Shown here: positions 1 through 11,675 of the stretch, one piece after another
Position numbering within the stretch: the first letter of the stretch is position 1
Layout of the letters: every line of letters starts with the position of its first letter
DNA from: Enterobacterales bacterium
Lineage (GTDB): Bacteria > Pseudomonadota > Gammaproteobacteria > Enterobacterales > Enterobacteriaceae
DNA: 64,000 bases
NCBI GenBank assembly: GCA_015654925.1
Contig: JAATFX010000043.1
Span: 100,288-164,287, forward strand
Direction: 5' to 3'
Notes under the pieces: model-generated
The model's database searches: none
What the model saw: the letters and a program-made list of their open reading frames with translations, nothing else
Told to the model about the DNA's origin: nothing
Translations under genes and position numbers: made by a program

Positions 1-442
1 GCGGGGTAAGTCATTATGCAAATGACCAGTATTATGGCGATACATAGGGTTTATTTTGGAGAAAGTCGGTGACTGTGCGTTAGATCACGTTTATGTATGA
101 TAATTAAAATGCTATTAAAAAGTATGACGAACATCACACTGTATTGTGCAATTGTCCATAAAAAAACGGATTTTATCGCTAAATATCCCTTTATGCCTAA
201 GCGGCAGGTCACATTTTTGCCATGACACAACAATATAACTTTGATTTAAAATTTAAAATATTTTTTTGACAAAATAAGGCCAAATAAGGAAAAAGAGGAG
301 ATAGGCATGTTGAAAGGTATTTTAAAAACTTATTTCGACCCGTTATTGTAACCAGGTATTTTGTTTCGCAGATGAAGAGCGGACCGGGTGCTGACGCATC
401 CGGCCCGCAGGGCAATTATAATTAATGAAGACTCACTGCCGA
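1..442. other. AT-rich intergenic stretch, no gene recognised
   Basis: This stretch is clearly richer in A and T than the rest of the window. The only open frames are short, lack a convincing ribosome binding site and resemble nothing known to me. An imperfect hairpin (arms about 379-387 and 400-408, one mismatch) lies just beyond the stop of the leftward aldehyde dehydrogenase gene and could end its transcript, but no T-run follows it. The rest may hold the promoter of a gene outside the window. Confidence 0.5.
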
Positions 443-1849
443 TCAATAAGGGGCATCAGGCGTGGTGATCCGGATCAGTTTTTCATTTACGAATTCATGG
501 ATACCGGCAGGGGACTGTTCACGGCCATAACCCGAATTTTTAGTGCCGCCAAACGGCAATTCAGGCGCAATACCGGTGGTATGATTAATATATACCATGC
601 CGGTATCGATTTGCCGCGCCACCGCTACGGCCTTGGCGGTATCGGCGCCAAACACGGTGCCGCCCAGTCCGAATACCGAATCGTTGGCCAAGGCAATGGC
701 CGCCGCTTCATCCTTGACCGCATAAATGCACAGTACCGGCCCGAAAATTTCTTCGGCATAGGCCGCCGTGCCGGGTTTGATATCGGTAAGAATCGTCGGT
801 TCCATATAAGCGCCCGGGCGATCCAGGCGATGGCCGCCGTATACCAGTTTCGCGCCTTGTTTCACGGCGGTCTCCACCTGGGCGATAATTTCCTGCGCCG
901 CTTTTTCGCTGCTCAGGGGCGCCAACTGGGTGGCGGCGTCCAGGGGATCGCCGATGCGGATGGTTTCATAAATGGCCCGCGCCTTGCTGATAAAAGCTTG
1001 CGCCACGCTTTCCAGGACAATGATGCGTTTGGGTGAAACGCACACTTGGCCGGCATTCCATAAACGCCCCAGAGCGGCGGTTTTGACCGCCAGGTCCAGA
1101 TCGGCGTCCGCCAGAACGACAAAAGCGTCGCTGCCGCCCAGTTCCAGGGTGGATTTTTTCACGTATTTGCCCGCTTCGGCGGCAAAGCTTGAACCGGCGG
1201 ACTCGCTGCCGGTCAGCGAGACGCCCTTAATGCGCTTATCGCCGATCAACGCCGAAACTTTGGACCCCGGTACAAACAGGTTGGTATAAACCCCCGCCGG
1301 CACGCCGGCCTGGGCGAAAATCTGTTCCATAATCGCCGCGCATTGCGGTACGTTGGACGCATGTTTTAATACCATGGTATTGCCGGCCATGATATTGGGC
1401 GCCGCCGAACGGGTGATTTGATAAAACGGGAAATTCCACGGCTGAACGCTTAACAGCACGCCGATGGGCGCGTAGCTCAGGAAGGCGCTGCCCAGCGGGG
1501 TATCAAGGGGTTTATCCGCCAGGAACGCTTCGCCGTTGTCGGCGTAGTAATCAAAAATATCGGCGCACAGCAGCACCTCCCCGATGCCTTCGGACAGCAG
1601 TTTGCCCATCTCGATGGTGCAAAGCTTGCCCAACGCCTCTTTTTGTTCGCGCATGATGGCCGCCACTTTATGCAGCAGCTCGGCCCGCTGGGAGAACGGC
1701 ACTTTTTTCCACTGGGCAAAGGCGCCGTCCGCCCGGGCCAGGATGGCCTCGATTTGCTCGTCGGACATGGCGTCAAATTGTTTTTCAATTTTATTGGTAG
1801 CCGGATTGACGGTTTTAATCGACGAAGATGTGGCGGTTTGAACGCTCAT
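443..1849 (-). CDS. NAD(P)-dependent aldehyde dehydrogenase, succinate-semialdehyde dehydrogenase type
   Basis: A 468-residue aldehyde dehydrogenase, expected to oxidise an aldehyde (probably succinate semialdehyde or a similar short one) to the acid in the cytoplasm. Visible marks are the PWNFP motif near residue 137, the general base in LELGGSD (Glu236), the nucleophile in NAGQVC (Cys270), and EIFGPV in the C-terminal part. Length and motifs fit the Sad/YneI and GabD superfamily. The open frame runs 38 codons further upstream, but the ATG at 1849 is preceded by AAGGA and begins the normal N-terminus. It is transcribed away from frmR, with the FrmR-like operator in the shared upstream region, so a role in aldehyde detoxification is possible but unproven. 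The exact substrate cannot be read from sequence. Confidence 0.9.
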   Translation of the reverse strand: MSVQTATSSSIKTVNPATNKIEKQFDAMSDEQIEAILARADGAFAQWKKVPFSQRAELLHKVAAIMREQKEALGKLCTIEMGKLLSEGIGEVLLCADIFDYYADNGEAFLADKPLDTPLGSAFLSYAPIGVLLSVQPWNFPFYQITRSAAPNIMAGNTMVLKHASNVPQCAAIMEQIFAQAGVPAGVYTNLFVPGSKVSALIGDKRIKGVSLTGSESAGSSFAAEAGKYVKKSTLELGGSDAFVVLADADLDLAVKTAALGRLWNAGQVCVSPKRIIVLESVAQAFISKARAIYETIRIGDPLDAATQLAPLSSEKAAQEIIAQVETAVKQGAKLVYGGHRLDRPGAYMEPTILTDIKPGTAAYAEEIFGPVLCIYAVKDEAAAIALANDSVFGLGGTVFGADTAKAVAVARQIDTGMVYINHTTGIAPELPFGGTKNSGYGREQSPAGIHEFVNEKLIRITTPDAPY

Positions 1850-1998
1850 GATAAATGATATCCTTATGAAACATTTGGTAATGAAACGGAAGTAAAGCGT
1901 TTTGTATGACAAGTATAGGCCTTCCGTGGGGTAATACTTATCGTCTGGAGCTATTGTAGCCATTGGTTAAATAATCATTAGGCCCTCCCGGCGCGGGG

Positions 1999-2026
1999 TT
2001 GATCTTTTTGGCGATAGCTATACTAT
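1999..2026 (+). promoter_or_regulatory. Predicted frmR promoter
   Basis: A -35-like TTGATC (1999-2004) and a -10-like TACTAT (2021-2026) are 16 bp apart and sit 37 bp before the frmR start. The -10 hexamer lies inside the palindromic FrmR-type operator, so a bound repressor would block RNA polymerase. Predicted by eye only. Confidence 0.45.
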
Positions 2027-2043
2027 ACCCCCCTATACTATAG
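2019..2043. promoter_or_regulatory. FrmR-type operator (TATA-C6-TATA)
   Basis: A run of six C flanked by TATA on both sides (core 2024-2037, TATACCCCCCTATA) with further TATAC/CTATAG flanks. CsoR/RcnR-family regulators such as FrmR and RcnR bind A/T-flanked G/C tracts of this shape, and the E. coli frm operator has a very similar core. It lies just upstream of frmR and overlaps its probable promoter, implying autorepression relieved by formaldehyde. It may also control the divergent aldehyde dehydrogenase gene. Confidence 0.8.
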
Positions 2044-2062
2044 TTTGGGATAAGGTGGCGTT

Positions 2063-2338
2063 ATGCCGCGTTCATTAGACGATAAACAACGCATCCTGCT
2101 GCGGGTGCGGCGCATTAAAGGCCAGGTGGAAGCGCTGGAGCGCGGACTGGAAGCCGGGCTGGACTGCGGCGCGTTATTGCAGCAAATCGCCGCCGTGCGC
2201 GGCGCGTCCCACGGCCTGATGTCGGAAATCATGGAAATCCATATCCGCGATGAGCTGGGCCAGGACGGGTTGTCCGAGGCGGAAAAAGCCGAGCGGGTGA
2301 ACGGCGTCGCCAGCCTGGTGCGCGCCTATTTAAAGTGA
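2063..2338 (+). CDS. frmR: Formaldehyde-responsive transcriptional repressor FrmR
   Basis: A 91-residue all-helical repressor of the CsoR/RcnR family. It begins MPRSLDDKQR and carries Cys35 and His60, the positions that sense formaldehyde in E. coli FrmR (the N-terminal Pro2 and Cys35 are crosslinked by formaldehyde). Full family length. It sits 69 bp upstream of frmA and behind an FrmR-type operator, so it should repress itself and frmA and release DNA when formaldehyde is present. RcnR and CsoR are relatives, but the context of frmA decides the call. Confidence 0.93.
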   Translation: MPRSLDDKQRILLRVRRIKGQVEALERGLEAGLDCGALLQQIAAVRGASHGLMSEIMEIHIRDELGQDGLSEAEKAERVNGVASLVRAYLK

Positions 2339-2353
2339 AGACGCCGCCGGTAA

Positions 2354-3517
<1,164 letters not shown>

Positions 3518-3547
3518 CCGGGGTTAACTACCCGTTGCCTTCCTGAA

Positions 3548-3576
3548 ACCGGCGGCCGCGCTCCGCGTCCGCCGGT
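3548..3576 (+). terminator. Terminator-like hairpin after frmA
   Basis: A perfect 8-bp GC stem (ACCGGCGG at 3548-3555 with CCGCCGGT at 3569-3576) 30 bp after the frmA stop. A short T-rich stretch (GTCTTT) comes about ten bases later, so this is only a weak intrinsic terminator. The remaining intergenic DNA to 3909 is moderately AT-rich and should hold the scpA promoter; I could not pick a convincing one. Confidence 0.45.
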
Positions 3577-3909
3577 GATATCCCGTCTTTACCCCGCTAT
3601 GGCCTAATCGATTTAGCACTGCCTTTGGCGGCTCTTCGCCATGCGGCAAATAATGATTGCTCAGCATGCATTTTTTGAGGGAGCAAAACCCCGGGGAAGG
3701 TGGTATTTATAATTACAGGTATTTTATACAGACATAAGCGGATAACCATAACGATATTACATCCACAGATTTCAATCTGATCAGCAGCGAACATACCAAT
3801 ACATTAAACAGGTTATTGCCGGATTCCCTTTATTCGGCAAGGACGATTGACGTATCGCCGCAGCGGTCTGGATAAAATAAAAATTATATATTCTACCCGG
3901 AGAAAAATA

Positions 3910-6054
3910 ATGGCTCAGCTAGAGGCATGGGAAAAACTTGCCAATAAGGAATTGGCGCGGCTAGGGAAAAGCGTTGCCGATTTAACCACCCTGACGGCGG
4001 AAGAAATCGCCATCAAACCCCTGTATACCGCCGATGACCTGGCGGGGCTGGAAGTGACCGGCTCGCTGCCGGGCATGGCGCCGTTCGTTCGCGGCCCGCG
4101 CGCCACCATGTACGCCGCCCAGCCCTGGACCATCCGGCAATACGCCGGGTTTTCCACCGCCACGGAATCCAACGCCTTTTATCGCCGCAACCTGGCCGCG
4201 GGGCAAAAGGGGCTGTCGGTGGCGTTCGATCTGCCCACCCACCGCGGTTATGATTCGGATAATGAACGGGTGGCCGGCGATGTCGGCAAAGCCGGCGTGG
4301 CCATCGATAGCGTCGAAGATATGAAGATCCTGTTCGACCAGATCCCGCTGGATAAAATGTCGGTTTCCATGACCATGAACGGCGCGGTGATCCCCATTAT
4401 GGCATTTTATATCGTGGCCGCCGAAGAGCAGGGCGTGCCCACCGCCCAGCTCACCGGCACCATCCAGAATGATATTCTTAAAGAGTATCTGTGCCGGAAT
4501 ACCTATATTTATCCCCCCAAACCGTCGATGCGCATTATTTCCGATATTATCGCCTATTGCTCCGGCAATATGCCGAAATTCAATACCATCAGCATCAGCG
4601 GCTACCATATGGGGGAAGCGGGGGCCAATTGCGTCCAGCAGGTGGCATTCACCATTGCCGACGGTATTGAATATATTCAGGCGGCGCTGGCGGCCGGCCT
4701 GGATATAGACGACTTCGCGCCGCGCCTGTCGTTTTTCTTTGGCATCGGCATGGATTTATTTATGAATGTCGCCATGCTGCGGGCCGCGCGTTTTTTATGG
4801 AGCGAGGCGGTCGGCAGCTTTGGGTCCACCAATCCCAAATCCCTGGCGCTGCGTACCCATTGCCAGACCTCGGGCTGGAGCCTGACCGAGCAAGACCCCT
4901 ACAATAACGTGATCCGCACCACCATCGAGGCGCTGGCCGCCACCCTGGGCGGCACCCAGTCGCTGCATACCAACGCTTTTGACGAAGCCCTGGGCTTGCC
5001 CACCGACTTTTCCGCCCGCATCGCCCGCAATACGCAAATCATCCTGCAGGAGGAATCCGCGGTCTGTCGTACCGTCGATCCGCTGGCCGGCTCCTATTAT
5101 GTGGAAAACCTCACCGACCGCATCGTCAAAGACGCGCGGGATATCATTCACCAGATTGGCGACGCGGGCGGCATGGCCAAGGCTATCGAGGCGGGACTGC
5201 CCAAACGGATGATCGAGGAAGCTTCCGCCCGCCAGCAATCGCTGATTGATCAGGGCCAGCGGGTCATCGTCGGCGTCAATAAATATAAGCTGGCCCATGA
5301 AGACGCCACCTCGGTACTGGAAATCGATAATGTCAAGGTGCGCCAGGAACAGGTGGAACGCCTGCGGCAGATTCGCGCCACCCGCGATAGCGCCGCGGTG
5401 GCCGGCGCCCTGGCCGCAATCAGCCGCGCGGCCGCCGCCGGCGGCAACCTGCTGGACGCGGCGATTCACGCCGCGCGGCTGCGCGCCACCCTGGGGGAAA
5501 TTTCCTCGGCCATTGAACAGGCCTTCGGCCGTTATCTGGTGCAGACCAACTGCGTCACCGGCATTATCGCCAATAGCTACCACCAGAATGCGGAAGGGAC
5601 GGCGGAGTTCGAGCATATCAAAGCGGCCACCGATCGTTTCCTGGCGCAGCAGGGCCGGCGGCCGCGGATATTAATGGCCAAGATGGGCCAGGACGGCCAC
5701 GACCGCGGGGTGAAAGTGATTGCCAGCGCGTACTCCGACCTTGGTTTCGATGTGGATCTCAGCCCGATGTTTTCCACCCCGGAAGAGATCGCCAAACTGG
5801 CGGTGGAAAATGACGTGCACGTGATCGGCGCCTCGTCGCTGGCCGCGGGCCACAAAACGCTGATCCCGGCGCTGATCGACGCGCTGGCCGGTTATGGCCG
5901 GCAAGATATCAAAGTGGTGGCGGGCGGGGTGATCCCGCCGCAGGATTACGACTTCCTGTACGCCCGCGGCGTGATGGCGATTTACGGCCCGGGTACGCCG
6001 ATGCTGGCCAGCGTGCGCGATGTTTTAAGCAAAATCAGTGATTACCATGATTAG
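3910..6054 (+). CDS. scpA: Methylmalonyl-CoA mutase (Sbm/ScpA)
   Basis: A 714-residue adenosylcobalamin-dependent mutase that interconverts succinyl-CoA and (R)-methylmalonyl-CoA, the same length as E. coli Sbm. The N-terminal barrel spans roughly residues 1-540; the C-terminal B12-binding domain carries the DxHxxG motif GQDGHDRG, with the lower cobalt ligand at His597. The frame is open from 3847, but the ATG at 3910 follows a GGAG 7 bp upstream and gives the family N-terminus. It is first in a four-gene operon with its GTPase chaperone, a decarboxylase and a CoA transferase. It needs B12 from uptake or synthesis. Confidence 0.96.
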   Translation: MAQLEAWEKLANKELARLGKSVADLTTLTAEEIAIKPLYTADDLAGLEVTGSLPGMAPFVRGPRATMYAAQPWTIRQYAGFSTATESNAFYRRNLAAGQKGLSVAFDLPTHRGYDSDNERVAGDVGKAGVAIDSVEDMKILFDQIPLDKMSVSMTMNGAVIPIMAFYIVAAEEQGVPTAQLTGTIQNDILKEYLCRNTYIYPPKPSMRIISDIIAYCSGNMPKFNTISISGYHMGEAGANCVQQVAFTIADGIEYIQAALAAGLDIDDFAPRLSFFFGIGMDLFMNVAMLRAARFLWSEAVGSFGSTNPKSLALRTHCQTSGWSLTEQDPYNNVIRTTIEALAATLGGTQSLHTNAFDEALGLPTDFSARIARNTQIILQEESAVCRTVDPLAGSYYVENLTDRIVKDARDIIHQIGDAGGMAKAIEAGLPKRMIEEASARQQSLIDQGQRVIVGVNKYKLAHEDATSVLEIDNVKVRQEQVERLRQIRATRDSAAVAGALAAISRAAAAGGNLLDAAIHAARLRATLGEISSAIEQAFGRYLVQTNCVTGIIANSYHQNAEGTAEFEHIKAATDRFLAQQGRRPRILMAKMGQDGHDRGVKVIASAYSDLGFDVDLSPMFSTPEEIAKLAVENDVHVIGASSLAAGHKTLIPALIDALAGYGRQDIKVVAGGVIPPQDYDFLYARGVMAIYGPGTPMLASVRDVLSKISDYHD

Positions 6055-7042
6055 CCCCGACGAGGTTGACGGCCTGGTGGCGCCCCTGCTGGCCGGCGAC
6101 CGGGTGGCGCTGGCGCGCGGGATGACCCTGATTGAAAGCATCCACCCGGCGCACCAGGCGCCGGCGACCCGCCTGCTGGATCGGATCATGTCCCACACCG
6201 GCGGGGCGAAACGATTGGGCATCACCGGCGTGCCGGGCGCCGGCAAAAGCACCTTCCTGGAAGCCATGGGCAGCTATCTGCTGACCCTGGGCCTGAAGGT
6301 GGCGGTGATTGCCATCGACCCCAGCAGTCCGTTAAGCGGCGGCAGCATCCTGGGGGATAAAACCCGCATGTCGCTATTGTCGCGGGCGGAGCGGGCCTTT
6401 ATCCGGCCGGTGCCCACCGGGGGCTATTTGGGGGGCACCAGCCGGCGCACCCGCGAACTGATGTTGCTGTGCGAGGCGGCGGGTTATGACGTGGTGATTG
6501 TGGAAACGGTGGGCGTCGGCCAATCGGAAGTGGATATCGCCCATTTGGTGGACTGCTTTTTGTCGCTGCAACTGGCCGGCGCCGGCGATGAGCTGCAGGG
6601 CATTAAAAAAGGCATCATGGAAATGGCCGATATTATCGTGATCAATAAAGATGATGGCGATAACCGCCCCCAGGTAATGCTCACCCGCCAGATGTACCAG
6701 TCCTCGCTCAATATCATGCGCCGAAAATACCCGCAATGGGCGCCCCTGGTGCTGACCTGCAGCGCGCTGCATCAACAGGGTATCGATGCCATCTGGCAGG
6801 GCATCGGGGACTTCTATCAGCACATGGCGGGCGGCGATCGGCTGGCGGCGGTGCGTAAACAACAACATCTGGATTCCATGCGCAAGCAAATAGAGGAAAA
6901 CACCCTGCAGGCCCTGTTTGCCCGCGATGATATCCAGGATCGATACCGGCAAGCGCTGCAACAGGTGGAAACCCACAGCATCTCGCCGCGGGCCGGGGTG
7001 AATAACGTCACCCAATTTATCGTCGAAAAGTTAAACCATTAA
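6047..7042 (+). CDS. argK: Methylmalonyl-CoA mutase-associated GTPase MeaB/ArgK
   Basis: A 331-residue G3E-family P-loop GTPase that protects and reloads the cobalamin cofactor of methylmalonyl-CoA mutase. The P-loop GVPGAGKST is at residues 61-69, followed by the switch segment [10 protein letters not shown] and the NKDD guanine-recognition motif. The ATG at 6047 overlaps the scpA stop by 8 bp, so translation is probably coupled; a GTG at 6038 is possible but less likely. The E. coli name ArgK/YgfD came from an early arginine-transport-kinase assignment; MeaB function is the accepted view. Confidence 0.95.
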   Translation: MISPDEVDGLVAPLLAGDRVALARGMTLIESIHPAHQAPATRLLDRIMSHTGGAKRLGITGVPGAGKSTFLEAMGSYLLTLGLKVAVIAIDPSSPLSGGSILGDKTRMSLLSRAERAFIRPVPTGGYLGGTSRRTRELMLLCEAAGYDVVIVETVGVGQSEVDIAHLVDCFLSLQLAGAGDELQGIKKGIMEMADIIVINKDDGDNRPQVMLTRQMYQSSLNIMRRKYPQWAPLVLTCSALHQQGIDAIWQGIGDFYQHMAGGDRLAAVRKQQHLDSMRKQIEENTLQALFARDDIQDRYRQALQQVETHSISPRAGVNNVTQFIVEKLNH

Positions 7043-7054
7043 GGGAAATGAATT

Positions 7055-7840
7055 ATGGCGTACGAATTTGTCAAGGTGCTGATAGAAAACCGCGTGGGTA
7101 TCATTGAATTCAATTATGCCAAAAAGCTCAATGCGCTGAGCGCGGTTTTTATCCGCGATATCCTCCAGGCGCTGGAAGATTTGAATAATATCGATATCCG
7201 CTGCGTGATTTTGCGCGCGCAAAAAGGGGCCAAGGTTTTTTCCGCCGGGCATGATATTCATGAATTGCCGAAAACCCGGCGCGATCCGCTGGCTTATGAC
7301 GATCCGCTGCGCCAGATTACCCGCGCCATCCAGAAATTCCCCAAGCCGATTATCTCCATGGTGGAGGGCAGCGTCTGGGGCGGCGCGTTTGAACTGATCA
7401 TGAGTTCGGACATTATTATCTCCAGCAACCTTTCCACCTTCTCCATGACCCCGGTCAATCTGGGGGTGCCCTATAACCTGGTGGGTATCCACAACCTGAT
7501 CCGCGACGCCGGCTTCCATATCGTCAAGGAACTGATTTTCACCGCCGCGCCGATTAGCGCCCAGCGGGCGCTTAACGTCGGCATACTCAACCATATCGTC
7601 GAACCGCAGGAGCTGGAAGCTTTCACCATGAAGATGGCCTGCACCATCGCGGAAAAGGCGCCGCTGGCGGTGGCGGTGATCAAAGAGGAACTGCGGGTGC
7701 TGGGCGAAGCGCACACGCTTAATTCCGACGAATTCGAACGCATCCAGGGCCTGCGACGCGTGGTGTACGACAGCCAGGACTATCAGGAAGGGATGGCGGC
7801 TTTCCTGGAAAAACGCAAAGCCAATTTTCTCGGCCACTAA
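7055..7840 (+). CDS. scpB: Methylmalonyl-CoA decarboxylase
   Basis: A 261-residue crotonase-fold enzyme, identical in length to E. coli YgfG, converting methylmalonyl-CoA to propionyl-CoA and CO2. His66 (SAGHD) and Tyr140 (GVPYN), both in the active site of the E. coli enzyme, are conserved, as is the oxyanion-hole segment SVWGGAFEL. It starts 12 bp after the GTPase gene with an AAGGGAAA ribosome binding site. It provides the energy-neutral decarboxylation step of the operon. Confidence 0.95.
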   Translation: MAYEFVKVLIENRVGIIEFNYAKKLNALSAVFIRDILQALEDLNNIDIRCVILRAQKGAKVFSAGHDIHELPKTRRDPLAYDDPLRQITRAIQKFPKPIISMVEGSVWGGAFELIMSSDIIISSNLSTFSMTPVNLGVPYNLVGIHNLIRDAGFHIVKELIFTAAPISAQRALNVGILNHIVEPQELEAFTMKMACTIAEKAPLAVAVIKEELRVLGEAHTLNSDEFERIQGLRRVVYDSQDYQEGMAAFLEKRKANFLGH

Positions 7841-7873
7841 CGCAGCCCGGCGATCCGGCGAAGGGAGTGCAAG

Positions 7874-9355
7874 ATGAATCAGGATTATACGGTAATGACG
7901 GCGGACGAAGCCGCGCAATTGATTTCCCACGGCAATATGGTGGCGTTCAGCGGCTTTACTCCCGCCGGCGCGCCCAAGGCGCTGCCCGAGGCGCTGGCCC
8001 GGCGGGCCACCGACCTGCACCGGCGGGAGCAGCCCTTCAAGATAAAATTGCTGACCGGCGCGTCCATCGGCGCGCTGGCGGACAATCAGCTGGCCGAGGC
8101 CGACGCCATTGAATGGCGCGCGCCTTACCAGACCGCGCCGGTGCTGCGCGATAAGATCAATCAGGGCGAAGTCAATTTCGTGGATTTGCACTTGAGCGAA
8201 GTGGCGCAAATGGTCAATTACGGCTTTTTCGGCCCCATCGATATCGCCGTCATCGAGGCGTCGGCGGTGACCCCCGAGGGGCGGATTTACCTGACCAGCG
8301 GCATCGGCAACGCGCCGGTTTATTTGCAGCGGGCGCAGCGGGTGATTATTGAATTAAACGATTATCACTCCCCGCGCATCAGGGAGATGAGCGATATTGT
8401 TTCCCTCGGCGCGCCGCCGCTGCGCACCATGGTGCCGGTGTTCCATACCCTGGATCGGGTCGGCGAAAACTTTGTGCAAATCGACCCGCGGAAAATCGTC
8501 GCGGTGGTGCACACCCACCTGCCGGATCAAATTACCGAGTTCGGCGTCGAAAACCCGCTGTGCACGGCGATAGCCAGCAACGTGGAGCGGTTTTTGCTGG
8601 CGGAACTGCACGCCCAGCGCATTCCGGCGGGTTTTTTGCCCCTGCAAAGCGGGGTGGGCAATATTAATAACGCGGTGCTCAAGGCCCTGGGGAAAAACCC
8701 TGAAATCCCGCCGTTTATGATGTATTCGGAAGTATTGCAGTCCTCGGTCATCGACCTGCTTGAACAGGGTAAAATCCTCGGCGCCAGCGCGTCCAGCCTG
8801 ACCGTGCCGCCGGAAATGCTGCAACATATTTACGGCAACATGGGTTTTTTCAGCGAACGCATCGTGCTCCGGCCGCAGGAGATCTCCAATAATCCGGAAA
8901 TTATTCGCCGGCTGGGCGTGATTGCCCTCAACGTCGGCCTGGAGTTCGATATCTACGGCCATGCCAACTCCACCCACGTGGCCGGGGTCAATTTAATGAA
9001 CGGCATCGGCGGCAGCGGGGATTTTGAACGCAACGCGTATCTGTCGATCTTTATGGCGCCGTCCATTGCCCGCGGCGGCAAGATTTCCACCATTGTGCCC
9101 ATGTGTTCCCATGTGGACCACAGCGAACACAGCGTCAAGGTGATTATCACCGAAAACGGCGTGGCCGACCTGCGCGGGCTGTCGCCGCTCCAGCGGGCGG
9201 AAACCATAATTAAAAACTGCGCGCATCCGATGTACCAGGAGTATCTCTACCAGTATCTGGCCCGGGGCAAAAGCGGCCATATCCATCACGATCTGGCCCA
9301 TGCCTTCGACCTGCATCAAAACCTGCTCGAACACGGCAGCATGTTGGCGTTATAA
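7874..9355 (+). CDS. scpC: Propionyl-CoA:succinate CoA-transferase
   Basis: A 493-residue class I CoA-transferase (E. coli YgfH is 492) that moves CoA from propionyl-CoA to succinate, closing the succinate-to-propionate cycle. Visible motifs are GIGNAP, the probable nucleophile Glu286 in MMYSEVLQ (by analogy with acetate CoA-transferases), the glycine loop GIGGSGDF and the C-terminal ENGVADLRGLSP. A GAAGGGAG site precedes the ATG. It is the last gene of the operon and its stop overlaps the end of the convergent LysR gene by 6 bp, the same order as the E. coli locus. Confidence 0.95.
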   Translation: MNQDYTVMTADEAAQLISHGNMVAFSGFTPAGAPKALPEALARRATDLHRREQPFKIKLLTGASIGALADNQLAEADAIEWRAPYQTAPVLRDKINQGEVNFVDLHLSEVAQMVNYGFFGPIDIAVIEASAVTPEGRIYLTSGIGNAPVYLQRAQRVIIELNDYHSPRIREMSDIVSLGAPPLRTMVPVFHTLDRVGENFVQIDPRKIVAVVHTHLPDQITEFGVENPLCTAIASNVERFLLAELHAQRIPAGFLPLQSGVGNINNAVLKALGKNPEIPPFMMYSEVLQSSVIDLLEQGKILGASASSLTVPPEMLQHIYGNMGFFSERIVLRPQEISNNPEIIRRLGVIALNVGLEFDIYGHANSTHVAGVNLMNGIGGSGDFERNAYLSIFMAPSIARGGKISTIVPMCSHVDHSEHSVKVIITENGVADLRGLSPLQRAETIIKNCAHPMYQEYLYQYLARGKSGHIHHDLAHAFDLHQNLLEHGSMLAL

Positions 9356-10264
9356 GGCGTCCGGCCCGGCGGTGGTGCCGTTACGGTCATGTTCTATGGC
9401 CTCCACCAGCCGGCCGATCATTTTGCAGTTTTTCAGCGAGTAGAGGTATTCCGGCATATACATGGGCTGGTTGGGGGCGTCGAAATATTTCAGGCTGGCC
9501 GGATTCACGAACCTGTAGGCGAAATGGGGCACCACCGTCAGGAATTGCCCGCGGCTGACGGCGCTGATTTTAGCCAGGAAGCTGTAGGGCCGGTAAATAA
9601 TGGTCGGCGTAATGCCCGCATAACGGAAGTGGGAGTCGATAAGTGATTCGAAATTGGCCCGGTGCTGGAAGCGCATTTGCAGCCAGGGCAGGGTGTGCAA
9701 CAGCTCGCTGGCCGGCACATTGTCATGGATGCGCGATACCAGGAAACCCAGGCGCAGCGGCGGCAGCGCGGTAATCAGCATACTGGAGATTTCCGCGATG
9801 CGGGTGGACGCCTGCTGGGGCGAAATAATCATATCCACGTCATGATCGAGCAGGCCGGACACCAGGTCGTTCTCGTTGAAGTCAAAGGGTTTGGTGGTAA
9901 AACCGTCAAACTTGTCGCCAAAGCTTATCAGCTGATCGAAAATCATGGTGGGGTAGGCGGTATCGATACCGATAACGCAGTTTTTCTGGTGATGGTTGAC
10001 CGCCAGCATAATATCCGTATCAATACCCGCCAGCCGCTGGTAGATGGGATACAGCATCTGGTAGAGCTCCTGGCCGGCTTTATTGAGGCTGATGCTGTTG
10101 TCGGTGCGCGCGAACAGTTCGTACCCCACCATCTCCTCCAGCGCGGCGATGCTTTTGCCAAACGGGGAGGCGGTCATATGTAATTTTTCGGCGGCTTTGG
10201 CGATATTATTGGTTTGGGCCAATACGATAAAGTTAACCAGCTTTTTCGACACAAAAATGCTCAT
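9350..10264 (-). CDS. LysR-family transcriptional regulator
   Basis: A 304-residue LysR-type regulator with an N-terminal winged helix (residues about 1-60, NIAKAAEKLHMTASPFGKSI as recognition region) and a C-terminal effector domain. It is convergent with scpC and overlaps it by 6 bp. E. coli has the LysR gene ygfI at the same place, so it may be the positional equivalent, but I cannot confirm orthology. It may control the scp operon in trans; no binding site was identified. The 229 bp between its start and sotB hold its promoter and show nothing else. Confidence 0.85.
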   Translation of the reverse strand: MSIFVSKKLVNFIVLAQTNNIAKAAEKLHMTASPFGKSIAALEEMVGYELFARTDNSISLNKAGQELYQMLYPIYQRLAGIDTDIMLAVNHHQKNCVIGIDTAYPTMIFDQLISFGDKFDGFTTKPFDFNENDLVSGLLDHDVDMIISPQQASTRIAEISSMLITALPPLRLGFLVSRIHDNVPASELLHTLPWLQMRFQHRANFESLIDSHFRYAGITPTIIYRPYSFLAKISAVSRGQFLTVVPHFAYRFVNPASLKYFDAPNQPMYMPEYLYSLKNCKMIGRLVEAIEHDRNGTTAGPDAL

Positions 10265-10493
10265 GATACCCGCTCACGCCCTGCTGCCAATACGTCTGTT
10301 CCGGTCGCCGCGCCGCCGGTCCCATGGCCAAATCCCGCCCATGGCAAAGGGCGACTGCGCGCCGCTGCCGTGCCTAGAATTAACAAAATACGCTGCGGCG
10401 AAACGAGAAACCCATCACACTCCGCCGGGCTTGACGATTTTTTGCTATCGGCCGACGCGGGGGAGCCTGGCTGGGGAGCCGCCCGCGCGGGGA

Positions 10494-11675
10494 TTACTCG
10501 CGGCGCAGTTGCTGGTAGCGCCGGAAAATAAACAGACACCAGCCCAGGGAGAGGGCGCCGAGCACGGCGCCCATATAACCGATATAGCCGATATCGGCAC
10601 GCAGGATAAATTGGTTGCCCAGCAGCGCGCCGGCGCCGATACCCAGATTGAAGATGCCCGAAAACAGCGACATGGCCACGTCCGTGGCGTCCGGCGCCAG
10701 GGACAGGACTTTCACCTGCATGCTCAGGCCGATGGCCATAAAGGCCATGCCCCAGATAATGCTGAGCAGGGCGAAACTCAGTCTGCTGCCGGCCGCCAGT
10801 TGCAATACCAGCAGGCAGAGCGCCACGCAAACAATGGACGCGATCAGCAGCGTGGTGGGGTATTTATTGCTGCACATGCCGAATATCACGCTGCCGATAA
10901 TGCCGGAGCCGCCGAACACCAGTAGTAAAAAGGTGGTGTAATCATCCCCCATCGCCGCGGCGCTGCGGATAAAGGGTTCGATATAGCTATAGACGCTGTA
11001 GTGGGACGTCACGATCAGCACCGCCAGCAGATAGAGCGACATCAGCGCCGGGCGCTTGAGCAATAACGGCACGCTTTTCAGCGAACCCGAATGTTCGCTG
11101 GGCAGCCGGGGCAGCAGGCGCATGATGAAAATCAGCGTACCCAGGGCGAAGATGCCGATTATCAGGAAGGTGACCCGCCATCCCAAGAGCTGGCCGATGA
11201 TCCGCCCCAGCGGCAATCCCAGCACCATGGCCAGGGCGGTGCCGGTGGCCAGCATGCTGAGCGCCTGGGTTTTTTTGCCCATGGGCGCCACGCGGATCGC
11301 CAGGGACGCGGTGATCGACCAGAAAATGGCGTGGGCCATGGCGATGCCGATCCGCGACAAAACCAGCACCCAGAAATTCCAGGCCACGAAAGACAGGATA
11401 TGGCTGGCGATAAACAGGATAAAAATACTTACCAGCAACCCGCGCCGCTCAACCTTGCTGGTCAGCAGCATGAACGGCAGCGACATCAGCGCCACGATCC
11501 AGGCGTAGATGGTCAGCATCAGGCCGACCTGGGCGGTCGCCATCGAAAAACTCTCGCCGATATCGGTCAGCAGGCCGACGGGGACGAATTCGGAGGTATT
11601 AAAGATAAACGCGGCAAAAGCGAGGGTGATGACCCTCATCCAGGCGGTCGAGCGGGAAACTTCTACATTATCCAT
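10494..11675 (-). CDS. sotB: Sugar efflux MFS transporter SotB
   Basis: A 393-residue, 12-helix major facilitator protein close to E. coli SotB/YdeA throughout, for example [14 protein letters not shown] near the N-terminus, the [15 protein letters not shown] segment and [17 protein letters not shown] near the C-terminus. It exports arabinose and IPTG-like sugars from the cytoplasm by proton antiport in E. coli. The frame can start at a TTG at 11687, but the ATG at 11675 matches the family N-terminus. It is transcribed alone, divergent from an amino acid ABC importer. Confidence 0.93.
   Translation of the reverse strand: MDNVEVSRSTAWMRVITLAFAAFIFNTSEFVPVGLLTDIGESFSMATAQVGLMLTIYAWIVALMSLPFMLLTSKVERRGLLVSIFILFIASHILSFVAWNFWVLVLSRIGIAMAHAIFWSITASLAIRVAPMGKKTQALSMLATGTALAMVLGLPLGRIIGQLLGWRVTFLIIGIFALGTLIFIMRLLPRLPSEHSGSLKSVPLLLKRPALMSLYLLAVLIVTSHYSVYSYIEPFIRSAAAMGDDYTTFLLLVFGGSGIIGSVIFGMCSNKYPTTLLIASIVCVALCLLVLQLAAGSRLSFALLSIIWGMAFMAIGLSMQVKVLSLAPDATDVAMSLFSGIFNLGIGAGALLGNQFILRADIGYIGYMGAVLGALSLGWCLFIFRRYQQLRRE

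Noticed and set aside
425..1036. 203-codon rightward frame opposite the aldehyde dehydrogenase
   Set aside because: It is antisense to a well-supported gene, rich in His/Arg/Gly as expected for a GC-rich shadow frame, and resembles no family.
10261..10830. 189-codon leftward frame overlapping the end of sotB
   Set aside because: It lies in another frame of sotB and the following intergenic DNA; high Arg/Gly/Pro content and no similarity.
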